From positions 1 to 50,882 of IMG/VR virus record IMGVR_UViG_3300027771_000023: a stretch of DNA of 50,882 nt; one strand, given 5' to 3'. The notes beneath the pieces were generated by a model that was given only the letters and a program-made list of their open reading frames with translations, did no database searches and was not told the DNA's origin. Shown here one piece after another: positions 45,171 to 50,882 of the stretch (its first letter is position 1; each line of letters starts with the position of its first letter). Source of the DNA: a virus. The position numbers and the translations under genes were made by a program.

Positions 45171-45701
45171 TTATACACCGACACTAGTAAAGTCAGTATA
45201 TCTCCAAGTTACATCAAAAGTTTCAACTTCACTTACAGTATCGAAGTTCAAATCAATTGGAGCAACAATAGTAGGCCAACAGTTCTTGAGCACATATGCC
45301 TTCAGAACATTGTTGTTTCTATCTAGCTGATGCACTTCCATTTGTGCATAATAGTCAGCTGGATTAGTAACACCTTGACTCGTTTCTAAATCGTTGATAC
45401 CAGACATCCACTTTTCCATTGCATCTCTGAGAGCAAAAGTAGTCTCGTTGATACATGTGGTTGTCCAAGTTTCAAACTCACGGTCGCCAGCAAGATACAG
45501 TGTTCTGCCCCTAAAAGGAACAGGAACTTCTGTAATTGTTTGGCCTGGCAAGCTTGTTGCCTTAATCATAAAACTGGCATTTGCAGCATCCAATCCAGTA
45601 ACAATACCTGCCGGTGCGGCAAGTACTACTTTGAATTGGTTTGCTCTTGCACCACCACCAGCGATATTGGCTTTAAACGCATTAATATTTGCAGTACTCA
45701 T
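45171..45701 (-). CDS. 19: Tail tube protein (T4 gp19)
   Basis: 176 aa. Opens MSTANINAFKANIAGGGARA with NQFKVVLAAPAGI, IKATSLPGQTITEVPVPFRG and MEKWMSGINDLE, the hallmark of gp19, which stacks to make the inner tube. Length matches T4 gp19 (163 aa). The AGGAGGC site is strong; it lies next to the sheath gene with 1 nt between them. Confidence 0.94.
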   Translation of the reverse strand: MSTANINAFKANIAGGGARANQFKVVLAAPAGIVTGLDAANASFMIKATSLPGQTITEVPVPFRGRTLYLAGDREFETWTTTCINETTFALRDAMEKWMSGINDLETSQGVTNPADYYAQMEVHQLDRNNNVLKAYVLKNCWPTIVAPIDLNFDTVSEVETFDVTWRYTDFTSVGV

Positions 45702-45702
45702 A

Positions 45703-47868
45703 TTAGCCTCCTACCTCACTAAATGCTACGCCTGTTCTAACAGCGACAAAACTTAGTGTAATGAAGTTAATTGAACGAGCAGGTTTGATGTAGATATCTG
45801 CAACAAACTCATTTCTATCAATAATTTCACCTGTGTTATTGGTTCCATCACAAACTACTTTAAAGTCTGTAATGCCTCGTCTTCCTTGCACATCTCTCAA
45901 GAATGGTTCAACCATATTTTTGAACTGAGCCTGAGTGAAAGTATCGTTGTATTCAAACAACTGAAACCTTGCAGCAGTAGCGATTGCTTTTTCCAATGTA
46001 AGGAACAATCTACGGACGTTAATTCTATCGAATGAACTTGGACGAGTTAAAGCAGTCTTGTCACCGAATAGAACTGTACCTTGGCCTGGGAATGTAACAA
46101 CTGGGTTTACACGAGCAGGATATAGGATGTCTCGTTGTGTCTTAGTTGGGTTAAACGCAAGTTTAACTGAACCACGAATCTGTCCTCTGTTGTAACCGCC
46201 TGGCGAGAACCAAGGGTCTGAAACATTGTCAGTGTTAGCACATAAACCAGCAATATCACCATTCAAAGGAACATAACGGAATACGTCTGAATACTTGTCG
46301 TACATATACTTGTATCCAGAATCGAATACTGCATACGAAGAACTTGCAAGTCCATCAAAGAACGTCTTTACGTTAGTGGTTTGAGTAGCACTAGAAGTGA
46401 CACCCACTACATCTGCTCTACGAGGAGATATAAACACAACCATATCTCTTCTTGCTTCTGCAAGGGCAATCATTGCTGCTGCGTGTGCAGTACCATCTGT
46501 TGAAGCAGGTGAAGTACCAGCCATAATTAAGTTAACATCAACTGTATCAGCGTCAGAGAAATAATTATATGCAGCAGTTAATTCAGCTACAGTAGCAGTT
46601 GTGTCATCTTGTCCGATAGTTAAAAGGTCAACTAAAGGAAGATGTGCAGCATCAAATACCTTATCAGTACCAGCAGATGTAAGGTTAGTACCCCAATCAG
46701 CAGCACCAGAGGCAGGATGATCCATCCACCAAACATGAGTAGATGATCTATTTAAAACAGTTGGATAGTATGCAGTTCCACCTTGAGGTGTTTTTGCATT
46801 TGGATGCTTGGAAAGGTGAGCGTGAGTTTCGATAACACCACTACCACGATTACCAGCAACATCAACATCGTAACCAGTAAGGCCACCATCTTGGTCATAT
46901 ACTACAATATGCAATTCGTCTTCAGCAATTGGTAAACCTTGACCCTTGGCCCAAGCAGATGTGCCTGGCGCTGAATCAAATAAGTCGTAAAATCTCCAAC
47001 GTCTGCGAATTACAGTGTCGTTAAGAACGATACTTGTTAGTCCACCACCATTCGGATTATCCAATTGACGGATAGTAAGAACGTGTGTTGAGATAGATAC
47101 TACTGAGTACTGTTGTCCAGAAGCTTCTTGGAAGAATACGATATCTCCAACAGAAAACTCTGCACCATCATCTACTGTGATAGCAGTTACACCAACAGCC
47201 GCATTACCTGCCATGTTTACTTTGTTGTCAGCTGGCAAGGTGAATTCATATGCTTCAGCAGAACCACAAGTGGCGACACCGATTGAGTTACCCCATAAGC
47301 CTGGGTACTTAGATGAAAAAGAACCTACACTACCAGAACCATCTGCGAAGTTGTCTTCATAAAACTGGTCGTTAGTTATTCTGATTCCTAATTTAACAAT
47401 AGTATTATTAGAACCAGATGCTGGAGCATCAGTAAATGTAATACTAGTTGTTCCATTAACTGTGAATGCTGTTGTTTTGGTGCCTGCAATAGTCACTTCT
47501 AATAGGGATGCATCTGATACAGCGGTAGACATTGTGAATACTGTTGTAGATGCGTTACCAGTAAAGGTTCCGATTGTTGCCCCGCCGTTTGCTACAGCGT
47601 TACGAGCTCCGTTGTTCGCACGAACTACACGAAGTGCATTGCCATATTCTAAAAAGTTAGCGGCAGTAAACCAAGTTTCAAAGTTACTTGAATCGGGTTT
47701 GCCGAAGGTCTGTACTAATTCCTTCTCATTACCAATTGGTATGATTTGGTCCATTGGGCCTCTTGAGAAGACCCCTGCCAAACCGCCAATTGAAGTAGCA
47801 AGAGCAGGAACCACATTAGTTAGATCAACCTCTTTTGTGAGGACGCCTGGTGATACTTGAAATGCCAT
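45703..47868 (-). CDS. 18: Tail sheath protein (T4 gp18)
   Basis: 721 aa. Opens MAFQVSPGVLTKEVDLTNVV and ends IKPARSINFITLSFVAVRTG then VAFSEVGG; it contains VFRYVPLNGDIAGLCANTD and RRLFLTLEKAIATAARFQLF, the conserved sheath core. The middle (about 100-330) is a variable beta-rich surface insertion. It contracts on infection. Length is near T4 gp18 (659 aa). Late promoter at 47926-47933 and an AAAGGAGAAT site. Confidence 0.96.
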   Translation of the reverse strand: MAFQVSPGVLTKEVDLTNVVPALATSIGGLAGVFSRGPMDQIIPIGNEKELVQTFGKPDSSNFETWFTAANFLEYGNALRVVRANNGARNAVANGGATIGTFTGNASTTVFTMSTAVSDASLLEVTIAGTKTTAFTVNGTTSITFTDAPASGSNNTIVKLGIRITNDQFYEDNFADGSGSVGSFSSKYPGLWGNSIGVATCGSAEAYEFTLPADNKVNMAGNAAVGVTAITVDDGAEFSVGDIVFFQEASGQQYSVVSISTHVLTIRQLDNPNGGGLTSIVLNDTVIRRRWRFYDLFDSAPGTSAWAKGQGLPIAEDELHIVVYDQDGGLTGYDVDVAGNRGSGVIETHAHLSKHPNAKTPQGGTAYYPTVLNRSSTHVWWMDHPASGAADWGTNLTSAGTDKVFDAAHLPLVDLLTIGQDDTTATVAELTAAYNYFSDADTVDVNLIMAGTSPASTDGTAHAAAMIALAEARRDMVVFISPRRADVVGVTSSATQTTNVKTFFDGLASSSYAVFDSGYKYMYDKYSDVFRYVPLNGDIAGLCANTDNVSDPWFSPGGYNRGQIRGSVKLAFNPTKTQRDILYPARVNPVVTFPGQGTVLFGDKTALTRPSSFDRINVRRLFLTLEKAIATAARFQLFEYNDTFTQAQFKNMVEPFLRDVQGRRGITDFKVVCDGTNNTGEIIDRNEFVADIYIKPARSINFITLSFVAVRTGVAFSEVGG

Positions 47869-47925
47869 TGGTTATTCTCCTTTGTGGATTGTTCAATAAT
47901 TTAGTTATTTTCAAACTTACATTGA

Positions 47926-47933
47926 TATTTATA
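47926..47933 (-). promoter_or_regulatory. T4-type late promoter for sheath gene 18
   Basis: TATAAATA on the minus strand, 58 nt upstream of the gene 18 start. Confidence 0.8.
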
Positions 47934-47989
47934 AAAAACTAAGTCTACACTTTTATTTTTTATAGGTTTTACGGCACATAAATAATACT

Positions 47990-48289
47990 ATGTCGGAACA
48001 CTATCAGAAATATAAAGATACCATTAAGAGGGTATCACAGAGAAATTACAGGGCTCGCAAGATATGGGTTAATGAATATCTTGGCGAAAAGTCCTGTCAT
48101 TACTGTGGTGAATCTGAAACCGCCTGTCTCCAGTTCTATCCTCACGAAAAGGATATTCGAAAACTAACTAAAAGAAAAGGGTTGAACGAAGAATCAAGAA
48201 CTGAAGTTAATCAACTAATCAGTGTTTGTAAAGTCGTGTGTTCAAACTGTCATTTAAAACTAGTAAACGATATTATTGATATTATGTAG
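47990..48289 (+). CDS. Small HNH-type endonuclease, only plus-strand gene
   Basis: 99 aa. Two zinc-type Cys pairs, CHYCGE (about 36-41) and CSNCHLKL (about 84-91), frame a central LQFYPHEKDIRK where the usual D-H of phage HNH proteins would sit; here the residues are P-H. The N-terminus is basic (RVSQRNYRARKIW). It resembles short McrA/HNH-like proteins of marine phages. It lies between sheath 18 and terminase 17, opposite to both, so it reached this site as a mobile unit. A CATAAATA box at 47977-47984 is a possible late promoter; no good ribosome site is seen. The missing canonical Asp could mean altered activity. Confidence 0.75.
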   Translation: MSEHYQKYKDTIKRVSQRNYRARKIWVNEYLGEKSCHYCGESETACLQFYPHEKDIRKLTKRKGLNEESRTEVNQLISVCKVVCSNCHLKLVNDIIDIM

Positions 48290-48292
48290 TAT

Positions 48293-48314
48293 GTAGGGTT
48301 CTATAAAACTCTAC
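48293..48314. terminator. Hairpin between convergent HNH and terminase genes
   Basis: GTAGGGTT-CTATAA-AACTCTAC: 8 bp with one G-T, no clear T run on either side. It might act on both strands at the convergent ends but is weak. Confidence 0.3.
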
Positions 48315-49954
48315 CAATCAGATTCATAACTTCGTACTACTGGACTCCATCTTTGTCCGTATTCATCAACAATGTTATCCTCATAAGGAGACTGTACACC
48401 ATCGTCCAAGAATCCAAATGGGGCCATATCTTGCTCTAGTTGATTCTGTTGGTCTGAATACATTCTAGCACGAATGTCATCGTCTGTTAACTCTTTGAAA
48501 TATGTTTGTTGTATCATCCACCCGAACAATACACAACACATTGCCAAGTCATCTGAATGTCCCTCTTCTGCTTCATAAGAAGAGCCTTTAAGGATAAAGG
48601 TAGATAACTCTTTAATTAGTTCATAGTCATTGATAATTAACTTGTCTGATTCAATAACTTGTTTAATATTGGAACAACCCATCTTTTTAACTGCTTTGGT
48701 TGTTCGTACACCCAACTGCGCTTTGCCCCCCGAAAACCCTCCACCAAGCACCTGACCTGCACGACCACGCATACTTGCCATGATAAGGTTCTCGTACTCC
48801 AAGTCAAACTGTAGAGCAGTCGCAACTTGTTCGCCAATGTCATTTACTTCAACTAAGACGTATGCATTGTTATATGCGAGTGCAACATCACTAATAATGT
48901 TTGGATATAGTAATGGTTTAATCTCATTGTTACGATACTTAGCAACAATCTTATAGGGGACTGTTGAAACATCAAAGACAATAAATGCAGAGTAATCATT
49001 CTTTGTTCCTCGAGCCACGTCAGCAATAAGAACGTAGGTTCCATTGGGTACTGGACGTTCATGCATATCCAACCCAGCATTTGATGTAATAGGATTGTGG
49101 AATGCCATTGTCTTAATCTTGGCAGGGTGGATAAGAGTGTTTGCAGAACCTAAGAACTCACACTCAAACTCTCGTTGAAATTGTTCTAGGGATGTGTTTG
49201 CAATTGTTTCGTCACGCCACTTTGCGTCCCTGTTGGGTATTTGACTCCAGTGAACATCTATAATATTATAGGAGTTTCTTTTGTTCTCTGCGTCAGTCCA
49301 CAACTTATAAAACATATTCCCATTGGGAGTTGATACGATAACAACTTTAGTAGAAGTACCAGATGATATTGTAGGGTATACAGAACTAAAGAAGTCTTCT
49401 GCTACGTTCTGTGGAACGAATGCAAACTCATCTAAGAATAGCATGTTGTATGAACCACCACGAACTGCACTGGATGATGTAGACGAAGCAACAACTCTAG
49501 AGCCGTTCTCTAAGTCCACAGAACCCTTGTTCCAAGAGACAACTCCTTGTTGTAACCACTTAGGTAGGTTCTCGTATGCAAGTTGAAGTCTACCAAGAAT
49601 ATCTCTCGCGGTTGCAGCTTTGTTAGCAAGGATTGCAACATTCATGTTTGAATTAAATAGAATGTAGTGGAGTACATAAGAGACAAGTGTGGTAGATTTA
49701 CCAGACTGTCTTGGCAACTTACAGATAGTAAATCGGTTTTCGTGTATTGTGTTTACAATGTCTTCTTGGAAGTCGTACAGTTCAAAAGGAACAAGGCCTA
49801 AATCAAGTGATACAATCTTAATGTAATTCTTGATAAAGTATATGGGGTCTTCCATACACTTCTGATACTCAAGAATCTGCCCCTTCTCCCAATTAACAGG
49901 AACATTTGATTTCTTGAGTAAGGGGTTTCCGAGGTAGTGTTCGAAGTCAGTCAT
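48311..49954 (-). CDS. 17: Terminase large subunit (T4 gp17)
   Basis: 547 aa from ATG 49954 (MTDFEHYLGN); an upstream in-frame start at 49990 is less likely. Walker A is LPRQSGKSTTL (Ser/Lys at 84-87), Walker B MLFLDEFAFVP. The nuclease domain has VLIADVARGTKNDYSAFIVF (Asp), VLVEVNDIGEQV and EEGHSDDLAMC. It cuts concatemeric DNA and pumps it into the head. Length is near T4 gp17 (610 aa). A CATAAATA box lies at 50055-50062. Confidence 0.96.
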   Translation of the reverse strand: MTDFEHYLGNPLLKKSNVPVNWEKGQILEYQKCMEDPIYFIKNYIKIVSLDLGLVPFELYDFQEDIVNTIHENRFTICKLPRQSGKSTTLVSYVLHYILFNSNMNVAILANKAATARDILGRLQLAYENLPKWLQQGVVSWNKGSVDLENGSRVVASSTSSSAVRGGSYNMLFLDEFAFVPQNVAEDFFSSVYPTISSGTSTKVVIVSTPNGNMFYKLWTDAENKRNSYNIIDVHWSQIPNRDAKWRDETIANTSLEQFQREFECEFLGSANTLIHPAKIKTMAFHNPITSNAGLDMHERPVPNGTYVLIADVARGTKNDYSAFIVFDVSTVPYKIVAKYRNNEIKPLLYPNIISDVALAYNNAYVLVEVNDIGEQVATALQFDLEYENLIMASMRGRAGQVLGGGFSGGKAQLGVRTTKAVKKMGCSNIKQVIESDKLIINDYELIKELSTFILKGSSYEAEEGHSDDLAMCCVLFGWMIQQTYFKELTDDDIRARMYSDQQNQLEQDMAPFGFLDDGVQSPYEDNIVDEYGQRWSPVVRSYESDW

Positions 49955-49978
49955 AATGTAATAAGTTCCTAAAATGTC

Positions 49979-50007
49979 TTGACAGAACAAAACATCCTTG
50001 TTATAAT
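49979..50007 (+). promoter_or_regulatory. Plus-strand sigma-70 promoter near gene 17 start
   Basis: Plus strand: TTGACA (49979-49984), 17-bp spacer, TATAAT (50002-50007), both perfect. It shares ATCCTTGTTATAATAG with the promoter at 36275-36303 and similar sequence further downstream. It reads into the antisense strand of the gene at 50058-50693. Confidence 0.85.
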
Positions 50008-50057
50008 AGGTATGTACCTTAGAAAGAACAGTTTTATCTATTCAATCTTTAAACTAT

Positions 50058-50693
50058 TTATGCATCTACCAAACTAACAAAAGATGGGTCTACTGGGTTT
50101 AAAGATGACCATCCATGAGTAACTTTGTTAATTTCCACATTAGATGTAGTTGTTTGCGGGCCATAAGTCACAACACCTTCAGCTGATGTGTGTTTCACTT
50201 TACTAGTTTCAATCATTGGATGATTCTGATATGCAATGATTCCATCTAAAGTTGTCAATGCACTAATAGCACTAATAGCAGATTCTTTTGATTCCATCTC
50301 TGTGTAGATTGCTGCAGCGTGATAACGAATTCTATCTGGAACAGCAGTTCCACCCTTTGAAGCTCTACTCCAATACCAATCAACATCACCCTGTAGTGAA
50401 GAGACTTGAGATTTAACTGAATCCATCATTTCTGATTTTAACTGAGCAACATCCTTTGCTACTCCAGCGTAAGTACCAACTATAGTTCCATCAACTTCGG
50501 CGCGAGTCAATGCACCATCAGAGTAGTAGCGTGAATCTAGACGAACCTCACTGTATGGTTTTACGCCAATTGCAGCAAGTTCTTCTTTTGACCATATCGT
50601 AAAAATGTTGCGAGGATATTGAATCCCTGCAATAGTTAACCCTCTGGCCCTGTTTACTATAAAACCTATTTCTGTATTTCCAACGAACCACAT
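50058..50693 (-). CDS. Tail-fibre-associated structural protein
   Basis: 211 aa. Opens MWFVGNTEIGFIVNRARGLT and contains IQYPRNIFTIWSKEELAAIG, an attachment-type segment. The middle has DWYWSRASKGGTAVPDRIRYH and a helical bundle, as in DUF4376-type tail proteins; the C-terminus is beta-rich (ETSKVKHTSAEGVVTYGPQ). Probably a tail-fibre assembly or adhesin-linked protein; the neighbour upstream is also fibre-type. TAGGAGAAAC supports the start. Confidence 0.65.
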   Translation of the reverse strand: MWFVGNTEIGFIVNRARGLTIAGIQYPRNIFTIWSKEELAAIGVKPYSEVRLDSRYYSDGALTRAEVDGTIVGTYAGVAKDVAQLKSEMMDSVKSQVSSLQGDVDWYWSRASKGGTAVPDRIRYHAAAIYTEMESKESAISAISALTTLDGIIAYQNHPMIETSKVKHTSAEGVVTYGPQTTTSNVEINKVTHGWSSLNPVDPSFVSLVDA

Positions 50694-50722
50694 AGTGTTT
50701 CTCCTAAATTGTGATTGCCCTG

Positions 50723-50882
50723 TTAGCGAGCGTTTGTGTGTTTAAATGGATTTTCTGCAAATGCTATAAAGATGTAAGTCTGATTGTTTGTGTTTAATCG
50801 ACTATTTGAGTTCATCATCCTAAACCCATTTGATAGGAAATCAGTTTCATGCCCAGAGCCGTTATATTCTTGGCTATTACTA
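50723..50882 (-). CDS. C-terminal end of a virion/fibre protein (partial)
   Basis: The last 52 codons of a gene whose start lies beyond the right edge; stop TAA at 50723-50725. The end FLSNGFRMMNSNSRLNTNN then TYIFIAFAENPFKHTNAR resembles the closing domain of marine phage tail or lectin-like proteins (NGFK-x-R...YIYMAFAE-x-PF). It is 5'-truncated by the window. The function, probably host binding, is inferred. Confidence 0.65.
   Translation of the reverse strand, partial: SNSQEYNGSGHETDFLSNGFRMMNSNSRLNTNNQTYIFIAFAENPFKHTNAR

Noticed and set aside
1-50882. CRISPR arrays, insertion sequences, integrase/attachment sites
   Set aside because: No regularly spaced repeats, no transposase or integrase frame and no flanking duplications were seen; the only repeats are the tandem and promoter duplications listed.

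Overview
The window is about 51 kb of a T4-like (Tevenvirinae-type) contractile-tailed phage genome, most likely a marine phage of a Gram-negative host. The evidence is the recognisable T4 core set: terminase 17, sheath 18, tube 19, portal 20, prohead core 67/68, protease 21, scaffold 22, capsid 23, uvsY, uvsW, sigma 55, 46/47, 45/44/62, regA, polymerase 43, uvsX, helicase 41, primase 61 and nrdA. The DNA is AT-rich. Early promoters are near-perfect bacterial sigma-70 promoters (TTGACA-17-TATAAT) and late promoters are T4-type TATAAATA boxes. No photosynthesis genes, tRNA genes, CRISPR arrays or insertion sequences are visible. All genes but one run on the minus strand, so transcription reads from high to low coordinates. 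No stretch longer than 300 bases lacks a gene.

Layout, left to right. Positions 1-2921 hold nucleotide metabolism and primase (start of a possible glutaredoxin, nrdA, and gene 61, whose end is shifted out of frame by a 16-bp tandem duplication). Positions 2963-5285 look like a lysis cassette: two small membrane proteins, a class 3 lipase, an overlapping spanin pair and a 53-aa holin-like protein. Positions 5297-17397 are a late virion/prohead block. Six of its proteins begin with a short leader resembling the T4 capsid-targeting sequence. They include a nucleotidyltransferase, a ligase-like protein and a HAD phosphatase, which suggests enzymes packed inside the head. Three of the block's proteins also carry repeated LDE sites that fit prohead-protease cleavage.

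Positions 17457-21119 hold helicase 41, uvsX, MazG and an Sm-like protein. Positions 21221-25111 hold a tightly overlapping four-gene operon with its own perfect sigma-70 promoter: a ParB-like protein, an asparagine-synthase-like PP-loop enzyme without a glutaminase domain, a C5-cytosine DNA methyltransferase and a CmoA-like carboxy-SAM synthase. The methyltransferase has Arg in place of the near-invariant Asn of motif X. I propose that this operon makes a hypermodified cytosine (5-carboxymethyl-C, then possibly 5-carbamoylmethyl-C). This is the most exciting part of the window.

Positions 25117-38635 hold the replication and recombination core (43, regA, 62, an HNH homing endonuclease, 44, 45, a DUF3310-like protein, Hsp20, a DUF932 protein, 46, 47, 55, a second Sm-like protein, uvsW, uvsY). 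Positions 38657-50882 hold the head/tail morphogenesis block (tube-like protein, 23, 22, 21, a structural protein, 68, 67, 20, 19, 18, a plus-strand HNH gene, 17, and tail-fibre-type proteins). Two plus-strand sigma-70 promoters of closely similar sequence point against the flow of transcription, and an 88-nt foldable RNA sits exactly where a late transcript should start upstream of uvsY.

All calls come from reading the sequence and from memory of the families; no database search was run.
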